Below, piece by piece: positions 1-11,411 of a stretch of DNA of 64,000 nucleotides. The position numbers and the translations under genes are program-made. This DNA comes from Benincasa hispida. Taxonomy: Eukaryota; Streptophyta; Magnoliopsida; Cucurbitales; Cucurbitaceae. The stretch's first letter is position 1. Each line of letters begins with the position of its first letter. The notes under the pieces are model-generated. The model was not told the origin of the DNA. It ran no database searches and saw only the letters and a list, made by a program, of their open reading frames with translations. Location: positions 6,030,183 to 6,094,182 of the forward strand of contig NC_052351.1 of the NCBI RefSeq assembly GCF_009727055.1. Direction: 5' to 3'.

Positions 1-573
1 CTAAATAAGAAAATCAAGATTAAGCCCTAAATTTGAAAGTTCATGCCTCAAATCTACTTACCTCAATGAAGAATCTCTTCAAGATTGATGGAAAATAACA
101 AAGATGCATCAAAAGGAAGTGAAAAACCAAGAAGATTTTGAGTGTATTATGAATAAAATCGACTAAATTTGCTGGAATTTCTTTTTAAACCTGTCTGATA
201 GCGTTGCAACACTCTACTAAAAGAGTGTTGCAATGCTGTTGAAGAGCACACAATTTTTCCGTCAAAACCCGTAGCATTACAACGCTATTGAGAGCATTGA
301 AATGCTATGTGCGTGAGGCGTGCCATTTTTCATTTTTCCGTCAAAATACGGTAGCGTCCTATATATTCTACAATTCTTGACGTTTTTAAAATATCAAGAA
401 TCCATTAATTGAACTTGACATTTTTAAAACATCAAAGAAATGCACAACCTCTACTTTTTAAAATCAATTTTTGACGTTTTTTCTTTAAAATAATCTATTT
501 CTTGACTTTTTTTCAAAAAAGTGTCAAATATTTAAAATTGGAACCGTCAGGAAAGGTGGTTTTTCTTGTATTG
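1..573. mobile_element. Right end of a CACTA-like (En/Spm) DNA transposon
   Basis: The segment ends at 541-573 with a sequence whose reverse complement begins CAATACAAGAAAAACCACC. This is one base away from the CACTACAAGAAAA terminus typical of plant CACTA elements. Just inside it (about 370-535) are several inverted copies of a subterminal motif of the form TTGACGTTTTTAAAA...TCAAG, as expected for transposase-binding subterminal repeats. No transposase coding is visible and the left end lies outside the window. It also carries two pairs of AGCGTTGCAACGCT-like palindromes at 200-306. The class rests on terminus and subterminal repeats only. Confidence 0.5.
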
Positions 574-1394
574 TATGCTACAAAAGTTGGAGAATAGAAT
601 GGTTATGAGGGAGAAACGAGAGGGAAAAAAACTAAAACTCTTTTTTACCAAATTCACAAATAGAACATAAAAAGATGTCATGCAGTCTAATTTTCCCTTC
701 CTTTAATAGACATTTATTAAAATTGTATTACACTGTAATTGATATGATTGTTTGAAAATTGTGTGATGTTCATTTGTTAATTACATTGTAATTTTAATAT
801 GTTGTTGACGAAAAATTAGTCAACAACAAAAGAAAGAAGCAAATCATGACTACTTACTAAATAGTTGATAATTTTGTAAATTAAGGGACTGAAATTGTTG
901 AGAATAAAAAAATAATTATTTGTTAATTATTTATCCTCTTCTCATCTTTCGATTCCGAATTTACATTATTTCAAATTCGTTTTAAATTTTTTTCCAAAAA
1001 CACATATTTTTGAACGGTAACAAAATTAGATTTTATCCAATTTTTTTTAGCACATAGATTTGATTCATTTTTAGAATACATCTTAATTAACAAATTTTTT
1101 AATGTCCAAAAACGTTTATTAAGTGAAAACATTGTTTAGAATGTATTGCTTATATTAAAAGAAAAAAAAAAAAAGAAAAAAAAGTGAAGTACCCACCTAC
1201 ATAAACTCGACCTAAATACATTATAATTATTGAATCTTCATGCTTCATTCACGATTTCAAGTTTCCATTGCAAATGCATAATCTGATTCTCTATGTCGTG
1301 CAAATAATAACGACTTACTAACTAAGCCAGAGAGATTATAGGGGAGAAGGAGACAATTATGAGAGAGAAAAAAGAGGGGGACAACAATACCTAC

Positions 1395-1760
1395 CTATAG
1401 TGGAGTATAAGGAACGGTAATGGGGCAATCGAGGCTGGCGAACAAGACAACCGTTGACAAATTGCAGTTCGGCATTACTGTGCGACCAACGGCGAACGAG
1501 GAGGACAACTGGATGGGTGGCGCGACTGATGACAAGCAGCTGAATGCGTAGACGAGCGGCTGGGCAGCGTGATTTGGATTCGGGCATGAATGGCGCTGGC
1601 GTGCGACTGGGTTTCGAGTCAGGACACCAGCCGGCTGGAGGAGACAGGTGGCTGGAGGACTAACAAAAAAGAAGATGAGAATGGCGGTTGGAGGACTAAC
1701 AAAGAAGGAAAAGAAGATGTGAATGGGGGAGGGTTTATACTTTATGGCAATGCTTCCCAA
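1395..1760 (-). other. GC-rich block, possible 5' exon or UTR relic
   Basis: This block is richer in G+C than its surroundings. Read on the minus strand it has an open frame of about 120 codons, pyrimidine-rich stretches and a GTAGGTATTG sequence just downstream (about 1385-1394) that could be a splice donor. It includes an imperfect 43-bp tandem duplication at about 1635-1722. The predicted peptide is low-complexity and matches no family I recognise, so this may be a leftover first exon or simply non-coding DNA. Confidence 0.2.
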
Positions 1761-1782
1761 GATTTTAGGTGAAAATCTACAA

Positions 1783-1804
1783 AATAATAATAATAATAAT
1801 AATA
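1783..1804. repeat. (AAT)n microsatellite
   Basis: About seven consecutive AAT units, ending in an A-rich tract with AAATAA repeats. Confidence 0.85.
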
Positions 1805-2520
1805 GTAAATAATAAAATAAAATAAAAAGATTTCCAAATATATTAATGAAAACTTCTAATTACACTAAGCTTAAATATGTTGGGGGCAATTTAGGATTTT
1901 GAAAAAGCCTGAAAACGTGAAAAAAAGGACCCTTTGTTATATTTCAAAATCTCAATCGGTTTTTGCCAAAATCTCAAATCTTCAAATGAAGTTATATATC
2001 ACAATTTTCATTTTTTCAAAAAATAAAAATAAAAATTTTATTTTAGTCTCCCAACTTTGAATCTTATTTTATTTTGGTCTCTGATTTTTCAAAAACGTCT
2101 AATTTAAAAACTCTAAAAAAATACGTCTAATTTAAAAACTCTAAAAAAATACTTATTTTGGTCCATGTGTTCATATTATGTTAACTTTTTAACCTAATAG
2201 TGAGGTAGATTATATTTGTAGGTAACTAGGCTACCAAATACGCTATCCTCTCGAGGAAATTTTTAGAAGTACGATAATATAAAAAAAATTTCATACTATC
2301 TCCATTTAATGCATGTCACATAAGGAGCTTTTAAAAATTATATGAAATCACATAATAAATATTTAATAAATTAATAAATCATTTAAAAACGTATAAAATA
2401 ATTAGAGATAGTATGTAGTATCGTAGCACTAGAAAATTTCCCAACCCTTCCTAAGAAATCAATTTTGGCCTTTCTCTATTTTCAACGGTCGGATGTCATT
2501 CTACTCCAATTTCTCAAACA

Positions 2521-3150
2521 CATGTCAGAATCAACATAAACGGAGTAGTGTCGGAGAAGGCGGATCGAGTGGGGTATTGGGTCCATGGTGAATTTAGAGA
2601 TTTGACGTTAATCAGTGGTGAACCGATGCAACTTTGAGTTGAATACGACAGCTTGGAAGAGCAAATTAACGTTACTCTAGCTTCAATTGAAATCAGAGAT
2701 AAACCCAAAATCTCCTTTTGTCTTATCGGCGAGACTTATCGTCGGTCATCAACGACATCATGTACGTCGGATTCTCGTCATCGACAGGCTCCATTACGAC
2801 GTCGCATTACGTTTTAGCTTCGAGTTTCAGCGTCAAGGTGAAGCGCAGAGCCTTACTCTGTCTAAACTCCCCAATCTTCCATCTCGGCCGGGAAAAAAAC
2901 AGAGGTGATCTATATTCTTGACAGTGGGTTTACCGTTGATTTATGTTTCTATAAAAAATTAATGACAGTTTTCGGAGTAATTTAATTCATATACCGGAGC
3001 CGAAAATTCGAGAGATTCTAGAGGATTGGGAACTGGAATATGGACCACAAAGATTCAAGTATAAGGATTTAAACAGAGCAACAAAGGGATTCAGAGAAAA
3101 GGAATTTCTGGGATTCGGTGGGTTTGGCAGAGTTTCCAAAAAGGGTATTA
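2521..3150 (+). pseudogene. L-type lectin-domain receptor kinase relic
   Basis: The only host-type gene relic seen. Intact proteins of this family are plasma-membrane kinases with an extracellular legume-lectin domain, a membrane helix and a cytosolic Ser/Thr kinase domain. Here the lectin domain is recognisable from about 2521 (INGVVSEKADRVGYWVHGEF), through a part resembling the family's EYDSLEEQINVTLA stretch (in-frame TGA in place of a Trp codon at about 2636), to a part with [18 protein letters not shown] at about 2760-2815. A membrane-helix remnant follows at about 2918-2960. The kinase start is at about 3020-3140: [16 protein letters not shown], then the ATP-loop [10 protein letters not shown]. 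Everything after the glycine-rich loop is missing, as is the N-terminal half of the lectin domain. Frame changes occur near 2715 and 2830-2920. A dead fragment, probably transposed or truncated. Confidence 0.85.
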
Positions 3151-4007
3151 CCAAACTAAAAAATCGGAGTAGGTCCAAAAGAAGGAGAAGATGGACGAGT
3201 GAGGAGTATTGATATTTCAATCTAGTTAATAAGAAAATAAATTTAAAAAGTTGATCAGCTTCTTTGAGATTTTAGTTAATAAGAAAACTATTTTAGTTAA
3301 TAAGAAAACTATTTAGTACTTGATCATTTAAAGATACAGTTAGAGACCAAATTAAGAAATTTTTTAAAGTTCATAAATTAAAACTAACGTTATTAAAAGT
3401 TTAGAGACAAAATAAAATAAGATTCAAAGTCAAGATGAAAATAGGATTTAAATTAAAAATAAAATTTCCATTTTTAATTTTGTCAAATCTTCAAAAGGTA
3501 AAAAGAATCATTAAACTTCAAAAAGAAAAATGATAGCGAGCTTTGATTTCTCATTTATTAATTGATGTTTGGAATACGATATGCGTATGTGATGCTATCC
3601 TTTATTATATCTCGTTTTCTTGAGTTCTTAATTACAGAGTTACGAAAATCTATTTTTTTGTGTGGCCAAAACCACCAAGATTCTGATTCTCGTGATTGTT
3701 TGATTCTAGAATAGTTCCAAACAACTCAAAACATATTTTAAAATAACTACCATTTGACTCCTTATGATCATTTCACCTAAATTAAGACATCGTCACAACT
3801 CCTTAACAACTTTGTTGAGAACTACTACTTCCGGCATTGTTGGGAGCATTAACATGGAGTACGAGTAGGAGAATATATAAAATATATAGAGGTGGACATA
3901 TGAATTTTATTTTTCTACCTTAAAATAAGAAGAAAATCTTAACTTAATACGAATTATTTGAAGCATTAGTATATATAATATAAAGGAATGGATTTGTAAG
4001 AACTTAG

Positions 4008-4482
4008 GCCACATTTATTGAAGGTGTATTACAATAAATGAAAGGTAATTTGAAAAATGGGACCCATTTTTTTTACGTTTGTTAGTGTTTACCGGTGTTC
4101 TGCATTCATACTGACAGGTGGACCCCAATTGAAAATTCGTAATCAAGTAATGTAATTTGAATGACGAGCATGAGGTATTGAATTGCTTCTGAAAATTACG
4201 TTTATTGTTACCATTACCATTATGGTTATGGTTCCCATTCTTGTTACTATTTCAGAGAAAAAACTATAAATTTTGGTATATTTACTGTTATCGTTACGGT
4301 TTGACTCACAGAGATAAAAGTAACCATAACGGTAATAATAAATTTGACAAAATTCTTTATTTTAGATAAATGTGATCAAAAGCGATCAAATTATATTTGC
4401 GATTGAGACTCATTACTATTGATCTATCAATGAAATTCGATTACGGTTACACTAATTTTCATTACGAATTGGTAAACGTCCT
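4008..4482. mobile_element. Possible MITE
   Basis: The left end (GGCCACATTTATTG) and right end (reverse complement GGACGTTTACCAATTC) are loosely inverted and resemble the GGCC(C)CGTTTGGTAAC termini of plant MITEs. The body carries imperfect repeats of GTTACCATTACC and its complement at about 4207-4345. I could not establish a clean target-site duplication. Confidence 0.25.
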
Positions 4483-4773
4483 TTAATCTTCAATTAATTA
4501 ATACAATAAATTTTGTAGACGTTTTAGTTAACTATTCAGAGGCTGTTTGGGGTGCTGAGTTGAGATATGATATCTCGAGTTCATATGTCTGTGTTTTGGG
4601 TGCAGAATTGAGTTCATATGTCTGAAGTATCTGATTCAATTTTTTTTAACTCTAAATAATCTGGTTTTATGATGACTATTTTTTTTTGAAAATTTTTTAT
4701 TCAATAATTCTACTTATCTTTATGTTGAATAAAATATGGATTACAATTTTTTTCCTTTTAATTTTTAAAGCTT

Positions 4774-4774
4774 T

Positions 4775-4806
<32 letters not shown>

Positions 4807-4807
4807 T
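4774..4807. repeat. (TTTC)n microsatellite
   Basis: About eight tandem TTTC units. Confidence 0.9.
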
Positions 4808-5447
4808 TTTTTGTTTTTTGGTAATGAACAACAATTAACCCAGTACATTTCTTGTAGGAATATGAGTTAAATTAAATGGAAAACCAAAGAGAAATAAAAA
4901 CTTTTGATTCCTAGTTTTTATACATGAATTTTATCATCATCTTCTTCTTTTTATTTTTCTTCCGGTTGTTGCACTGTATTTTTACGCCGTCGTGAATTTT
5001 TTTAATTGAATTTCTCCATACATCTTAGCAGCCAATGAAATGTCACCATATTTCTTCAATAATTTCACTTTCAATTCTTCCAAATTTGGATGATCATCAC
5101 ATAACAAATTTCCATTTTTCACTATTTATTGCCAAAAATGTCCTAAAAAATCTTCATTTTATGGTTTTTTTTTTTAATTATGTGTTACATATTATTCAAC
5201 TACATACATACTTCTCCAAATATTATTAACACTCATTTGATATGCGAATTCAATTAAATAAAAATAAATTTTACAAATTTCTATGTATAAATATTGCACT
5301 TAATGTAGACAAAATACTATTATTTCTGTAAACAACAATCCTACAATATACTTTAACAGTCATCAATCCTACAATAAACCTTTGTAGAAACTTCAAATTT
5401 AAGCAATCCCTTGAACAGTACTGATCACGAACGGATCGTGGACCACC

Positions 5448-5452
5448 ACTAG
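5448..5452. repeat. Left target-site duplication of element B
   Basis: ACTAG directly before the LTR start. The partner is GCTAG at 15909-15913, with one transition between them. Confidence 0.7.
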
Positions 5453-5720
5453 TGTTGGGTTTTATGTCGTAAAACTCGTAGTTTGTAAACAATAAAACTT
5501 ATTCTGAAAATTCAATAAATTGTTATTGAATATATGTATTGTTTATTAGAAATCCAATAAACTAAAAGTCCCATGACTATTACATGGGTACTTGAACTAT
5601 ATGTGGAGACATAAAAGTGGATCAGGTTCGATTAAATAGTCAAAATGATCTATAGTATATGAATGAGGTTGGGTGCCTTATTCTGGTAACACTATCGGAT
5701 GCGGCCCACTCTGTGGTTGT
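5453..5720 (+). repeat. Element B 5' LTR, left part
   Basis: Starts TGTTGGGTTTTATG and matches the start of the 3' LTR (14036-14301) closely. It breaks off at 5720, where the A1 LTR begins. Confidence 0.9.
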
Positions 5721-7832
5721 TGTTGGGATTGGTGTCCTAATTTTCTCGGAGTCTCGCTGTTTTGTAAAGATACACATTGTTTGATGAATAAAATAAATGT
5801 TATTTAATTCTGACATTTACTTATATCCAATAAACAAAGCTCCTTGGTTATCTTATGTGAACTTAAGCATGTATATGTAATATACAAGTGGATCATGCCT
5901 TAAGTGATAATCTAAATAGGTCTGTAGTATAAGGATTAAGGTGGGATACCTGATCTTGGTGACACTACGGATACACCCGCTTTGTAGAGGTTTGCAAGTG
6001 TTGTAAACTACTACAGATGGTAGATCCTGACCATTCATGTGGAGTCGTATGAGTGGGGTGTCCTATAAAAAGAGTTTGTATAAGACCTGGACCACGAGGT
6101 GACTAGACTCTGTATATAACGTCGTTGATACTAGAGACTTACATCTCACCTAAACCACCATAGGTGACACGACCTCAATCCTAAGTGTTTTGGGAACTCT
6201 TGCCTTTAAGGGCAATTCTTTGATTAGTATGGGTGAGAGTGGCCAGATTGCCAACTCAACATGCCTAACTTTTTGGGGACTTGTCTGATCTGGGAGCTTG
6301 GAACTTAATCCACAAGATGGAATTCACTCCTTTCCCGAAGTAGAGATAAGTAAAGAGATTACTCCCTTAAGGGCTGATTTCGGGGCTTAAACATAATGGC
6401 CACAACTTCTCTTTGGAAGAGAGGACTCATTCATAGTAAGACTATGACTTATGTTCATTAGAGGAATCAGTAGTACTTAAAGAGTTAGATGTAACTACAA
6501 GGGCATAACGATTATTAGCCAAGCTGTACTTACAAGCGATCTGTGAAGGGTTGTCGCACTTTTGATTGGTTAAGACGGACACATAATATATTTGTGGTAA
6601 AGAGAGTTTAGCTGTTGGTCTTTAGTAGAGTGCCTGGCAGTTAATGGATGGTGGATCCCGTGATTAAGAGTTTAGTCAGTTATTCTCGTACCGTTGGAGC
6701 TTCGAGCTACAGGTCCATAAGGTCCCCTTGGTAGCTCAATGGATTCAGTTGAGGATCAATTCTTGGTGTTGATTTGAAATATTCAAATTGACAAGAGGTA
6801 ATTCAATTATATATGATATGATCGGTATGATATATGAGATACATCTAGTGGAGGATTAATGTAAATGAGATTTACATTAAGTACCATGAAATAGAAAAAG
6901 AACTATGATTTATATGTTTCATGAGATGAAATATTAAAACTATAGGTTATAAATATAGTAAGATAAGTTGGTTATCATTTATATTTATAATAATATTAAT
7001 TATTGGATAATTAATTTTTTTTCTAATAACTAATTGAGTGGGAGGTTATTGGTGGTTCATAGTAACCGTGAGATAAAAGGAAAATTGTTTTCCTAATTTT
7101 AGTAAGTTTTGCAAAAGTTGAAAATTTGTTTTGAGATTTTTCTTTCTCGAAAAAAGAAACTCCAGGAAGCTGTCAAGTAAATTCGATTTACTAAGCGACA
7201 ACTTGTTTTAGTAAACGATCGTGTAGTATTTTGTAAGCGACAGACAATGAACTAAACGATGAGCTAAACGATCGCTTAGCTTTTGCTAGACGATCGTTTA
7301 GCTTTTGCTAAACGATTGGGCATCAACCTATACGATAGGTTTCAACCATCTCCCACTTGCCCAATCATGTACACGATTATTGAATCCTCCTTCGTCTACC
7401 TCATTCCAAGTCCACACAGAGCCGACCCTCTGGATTCTCATACCGAGAATACCAAGGTAACCTTCTTGGTGGTGTTATACTCAACTCGACACCATCGAGG
7501 TTCTGTGGAGGCCGTTCATGTTGCTGAGGTGTTCATGATCGAGGCGATCGTGGAGTTCCAGTGCGCGGTGTTCGTGCTGCGGATCGATCGTGTTGTTTGA
7601 GAGTTCGAGGTTGTTGTATTCGAGCATTCGTGAGCAAGGAGCGTGGAGACGAGTCTACAAATGTTCGTAGCTTTTTCCTTGTTCATTTGTAGTTATCATG
7701 TTGTAATTTCTTTATTGATTGCATAACCGTTTATTTCTGTTTACGACTGTAATTTGTAATGTTCATTCATGATCGTAATTTGGAATGATCTATTCCACTG
7801 CTCATGGAAATTCTCATGTTCGGTTTCCTTCA
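5721..7832 (+). repeat. A-family LTR (A1 5' LTR)
   Basis: 2,112 bp, from TGTTGGGATTGG to TTCCTTCA. Same family as 37597-39420, 41252-42757, 49116-51170, 61582-61755 and 62806-64000. A TATA-like TATAAAAAG lies at about 6063. A cluster of CGATCG palindromes lies at about 7190-7330. The stretch at 7283-7600 is open but is ordinary LTR sequence, conserved as DNA rather than protein. Confidence 0.9.
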
Positions 7833-7834
7833 AT

Positions 7835-7846
7835 TGGTATCAGAGC
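7835..7846 (+). other. Primer-binding site of A1 (initiator Met tRNA)
   Basis: TGGTATCAGAGC, the standard copia primer-binding site complementary to the 3' end of initiator tRNA-Met, two bases after the LTR end. Confidence 0.92.
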
Positions 7847-9350
7847 CAAGTTTTTCTGATATTCCAAATTACAAGTCTGTTTTGAACTTCATTTTACAGT
7901 CACGGTGGGTTTCTGCATTTGTGGATTGAGTTGATGAATGTTTTAGATTTAATTACCTTTAGTTAAAGCTTTCTACAATTATAAAATGTTAATTTGTAAG
8001 GGCTCCTGTGTTTTTTTGGACATAATTAACTTTGCAATCGAGTTTGTAATTCAAAGGGTTTGAGTTCGTCGAGCCGTTCATGATGAAGCTTCAAAGCATG
8101 GAGATGTGGTTCTCGATGAAGAAAAAGACCAAGCGTTGGTCGTATTGTGTAGCCTCAGATAAATGATCGTTGGGATTTAACTAAGCGATCGTTTAGATTT
8201 TTCTAGATGATCGTGTAGTATTTTCTAAACGCTCGTTTAGCTAATGCTAAGTGATGAGGTAAATCGTTTACTTTATCGCGTAGCGTTGGTTGCCCGATCG
8301 TGTAGGCGCTGGAGGTAGATGATCGTAGTGAGAGCATGTGATACTCATGTTTAGTAAAAGGCGCGTACTAGACGATTGTGTAGTTAGCAAGCTTCATCGC
8401 TTAGTTACTACCTACACGATCGCGCGTATACAATACGGAGGCACTAGCTAAGCGATCGCTTAGGCGATAGTGCTTCGTGGCATTGTAGTCGTTTAGACGA
8501 TCACGGAAGGCGGGCGTTGTGCGAAGCGCGCTAAGCGATCGTGTATCTTAAGCTTCATCACTTAGTAAAAAGTACACGATCGTATAGTTATAGCTAAACG
8601 ATCGTTTAGATTTTTCTAATCGATTGTGTAGTATTTGCTAAATGATTGTTTAGCTCTGGGAGCGTTGGTAAGCGATAGAGCAAAGCGTTTGTTTTATCGT
8701 GTAGAAGATTGCGGGGAGTTTAGTACACGATGGTTGGAGACGCGATGCTTTGCCCGAGCGGATCTAGACCCGATTCGCCTATTTGAACTGGAGACTCCTT
8801 GTCTTTGTAATAGTTAGCTTTAATTTTGTGTTTTTAAGGCAATTTTAGTCAGTTCATCAACATTGGTTTATTATACATGTGATGTATGGTGCTTATATGG
8901 CAAAGTGTTTGACATATAGTTTAAAACCCCCTTAGGTTGTGCAATTATTCATGCGTCATGTATTATAAATGTTATAATCGAGCATGAAGAAATTACTTGA
9001 AAGCAGGTGCATGCATCATGAAATATAAGAGTTATATTTTGCATGTAGTGAACATTATCATGCATCATCCTTTTATTATAATTGTTATAGTCTAAGGGTG
9101 AATAGAAGCATGTTTAGCTTATTTCATTGTTGGTTTTGTATAAGTGTTATATAAAAGAAGTAACAATGAGTGGATAATGCATTGAGTATGACACTTAGGC
9201 CGTTTATATTGTTATGAATGCCTTGCATGTGTTAGCTTAGCATTGTGGTTGGTTTCCATTTATAAGTGTTATAAAGGAAATTATACCTAAAATCAATAAG
9301 AAAGAGTTGCATGCGGACTTAAGGAAATTAGACCTAAAATCAATAAGAAA
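7847..9350 (+). other. A1 leader with palindrome array
   Basis: Untranslated leader. Positions 8160-8720 contain a dense array of variants of CTAAACGATCGTTTAG. Positions 8860-9346 contain short alternating motifs (ATGCATG...TATAAGTGTTATA) shared with leaders at 10660-10990, 36480-36850 and 47860-48140. A 47-bp tandem duplication (9274-9320 and 9321-9350+) sits at the right junction. The open stretch at 8635-8817 lies in the palindrome array and is not considered a gene. Confidence 0.75.
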
Positions 9351-9661
9351 GAGTTGAACAAAGGTGTTCTTCAAGTGGACGGTGCAGTGAGTTCTTCTCC
9401 AAGTTCTCTTCATTCTAGCTTATCTTGAGTCCTACAACTCAATCTAAAGCTCCAAAAAAATAGTGCGGAAGATCTTGAGGTGGTTTACAATGAGATTTGG
9501 AGAAGATTTGCAGCTGATTTCGAGTTCAAAGAGGTTCTACAAAGGTATTACTTGGAACCCTCTTATTATTGTATGACCATGCTTTATTTACAGCCAAAAT
9601 TAATGAATTAGAATGCTTATTGATTCTTGTTGCTTCCGCTGTATGCTAATAAACTCCTACA
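9351..9661 (+). repeat. Element B 5' LTR, right part
   Basis: Matches 15598-15908 of the 3' LTR and ends ACTCCTACA. The intervening LTR sequence (as at 14302-15597) is absent. Confidence 0.9.
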
Positions 9662-9663
9662 AT

Positions 9664-9675
9664 TGATATTAGAGC
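9664..9675 (+). other. Primer-binding site of element B
   Basis: TGATATTAGAGC, two transitions away from the initiator-Met site TGGTATCAGAGC, two bases after the LTR end. Confidence 0.85.
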
Positions 9676-10139
9676 ATCATTTAAGCATTCAATTTGGTTT
9701 AATTTTGGTGTGGTGGGTGTTTTTTTCATGAGATATATGAAAATGGTAAACTGATATGGTTTTCTGAGTTTTGGCATTTAATTTCTCTTTAATTCCTTGA
9801 TTAAATTTGCAATTGGCTCTTGTTTGATGAGCATATATGTGTGTTCAAGAGTCTGTAATTTATTTGGAGTCATTAGAGTTGAAATTAAGATGTAATTGAA
9901 GAAATAAGTGAAGAAGGTCGAGCTAATGTTTCAAAATCGTGAGCTTTTGCCCAAGCAGCGTTGCAACACTGCCCTTGAGCATTGCGACGCTGCTAAAAAA
10001 TTCTGGCTAGAGTGAGATGTTCATATGAAGGTCAAGTGAGATATCTGATCAAATCCAGCGACAACGAGATTTACATCAGGTAGCATTGCCACGCCGCCCT
10101 TGAGCATTGCAACGCTACTTAAAATACCAACGATATTGT

Positions 10140-10400
10140 ATACAAGCAGGGAGATTTGATTGAGTTTCAAGTAAGATTTCGTTTCAAACGAGATTCTGAT
10201 GGAATTTTCGAGCAAGATTTCGAATTCAAACGAGATTTTGAATCAAGTTTTGAGCGAGATTTCTAATTCGAATGAGATTCTATTGGAATTTCGAGCGAGA
10301 TTTTGAATCAAGTTCAAGCGAGATTTTGATCTAGGAGCGAGAGATCAAGTTTGAGTGAGATCTTTGAACCAGCTTTGACGAGTTTGACCCGTTGACTGAG
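10140..10400 (+). repeat. Degenerate GAGATTT tandem repeats
   Basis: At least eight variants of a 25-35 bp unit built on GCGAGATTTTGAATCAAGTT or CGAATTCAAACGAGATT follow each other. The units are too diverged for an exact period. Confidence 0.65.
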
Positions 10401-11279
10401 TGAGGACCATAGAGGATTGACCTGTTTGATCGGTTTTCTTCAAACTTGATCCGGTTTAGCTTCAAAAGGGTTTTGACTGGTCCAGTTTCGGTGGTTCACA
10501 TCCGGTTCAAGCTGTTTGGGTTCGGTTTGAAGCAGTTCGAATGATCCAGAAGCGATTTGAAGCTGTTTCTTGCTTTTTTGTAAATATTAGCCTTTGTTTG
10601 CTTGTTTATGTCAAAACTAAAACCATATCAGTATGTGTTTAATTATTTATGCATGTGATGTATGTTATAATTAAATAAATCTTGTATGTGCATACAGTAT
10701 GTCATATAGATTTAAAATCCCATCATAGGAAGCATGTTACATGCATTGAAAGTATGTTATAAACTATTATAATATATAGTATGCATGTTAGGGTTTCTTT
10801 TATTTAATATAATTGTTATATTAAATTTTGAATGCTTTGATATCTGTTGTGGATGTTCATCATGTCTAAAATTTTGTAAACCGTTAGAAAATTAGGTTAG
10901 ACATTTAAAATCCATAACAAAGAACAGTTGCATGCTCACGTAAGTTAACCACTTGTTTTAATAGTTAAAATAGGTCGTTAAACTTATAAAACTCGGGTTA
11001 CAAACTCAACCGATATATAATCCTGTCGAAGGCTAAAGGTATTTAAGTTGACGGTCTATGGAAAACCTCCTACCTGGGGATTATGGCTGAATAATTGAGC
11101 GTTGTTAACCAATTTTATGAGCAATACGTGAGCGATGTGAGGTTTTAAAACTATTTTATCACCTAGACATCCTAAGTTAAATCCAATTATAAACGTTATA
11201 CTTGGATAAACACTTAGATTTAGGTTGATTAATTAGCCGAAACAAGCCTAAGAAATGAATACCCCGTTTAATTATTAGA

Positions 11280-11405
11280 AAACTTCAGTGAGAGTTTAAT
11301 AACATATACGATATGCTATTAGAACACTTCAGTGAAAATAAAATAACATATATGATATGTTACAACACTTTAGTGGGAGATTATAAACATATATGATATG
11401 ATTAT
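11280..11405 (+). repeat. Three short tandem repeats (about 42 bp)
   Basis: Three successive variants of ACACTTCAGTGAGA followed by AATAACATATACGATATG. Confidence 0.75.
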
Positions 11406-11411
11406 TTCTAA

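Larger units (their letters stand above)
574..2520. other. AT-rich spacer, no gene recognised
   Basis: AT-rich DNA with homopolymer runs (A-rich at about 1160-1183) and no reading frame that resembles a known protein. It contains a GC-richer block at 1395-1760 (listed separately) and an AAT microsatellite. Confidence 0.6.
3151..5447. other. Spacer with possible MITE and microsatellite
   Basis: No protein-coding similarity seen. It holds a possible MITE (4008-4482) and a TTTC microsatellite (listed separately). The motif GGCTGTTTGGGGTGCTGAGT at about 4541-4560, with a near repeat of its surroundings at 4590-4630, resembles ends of plant hAT-type MITEs, but no partner end was identified. Confidence 0.5.
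5721..9350 (+). mobile_element. Copia-type element A1, partial, nested in B LTR
   Basis: Holds a full A-family LTR (5721-7832), the primer-binding site (7835-7846) and about 1.5 kb of untranslated leader. It has no gag, pol or 3' LTR. On the right it joins the B LTR at a GAGTTGAAC stretch, and the matching 1.3 kb of the B LTR (14302-15597 in the 3' copy) is missing. One deletion therefore probably removed the rest of A1 and part of the B LTR. The sequence before the A1 LTR is GTTGT, but no matching right-hand duplication survives. Confidence 0.85.

Noticed and set aside
1357..1587. Minus-strand 76-codon frame as a gene
   Set aside because: It overlaps another open frame in the same GC-rich block, is low-complexity and has no family resemblance.
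7283..7600. 105-codon open frame in the A1 LTR
   Set aside because: It lies in LTR sequence conserved as DNA; other family LTRs do not keep the frame and it resembles no protein.
7835..7846. Possible tRNA gene at TGGTATCAGAGC-like sites
   Set aside because: Only the 12-base complement of tRNA-Met is present, directly after LTR ends; no cloverleaf surrounds it.
8160..8720. CRISPR or satellite reading of the CGATCG array
   Set aside because: Units are palindromic and irregularly spaced, spacers are not of constant length, and the array is part of a retrotransposon leader.
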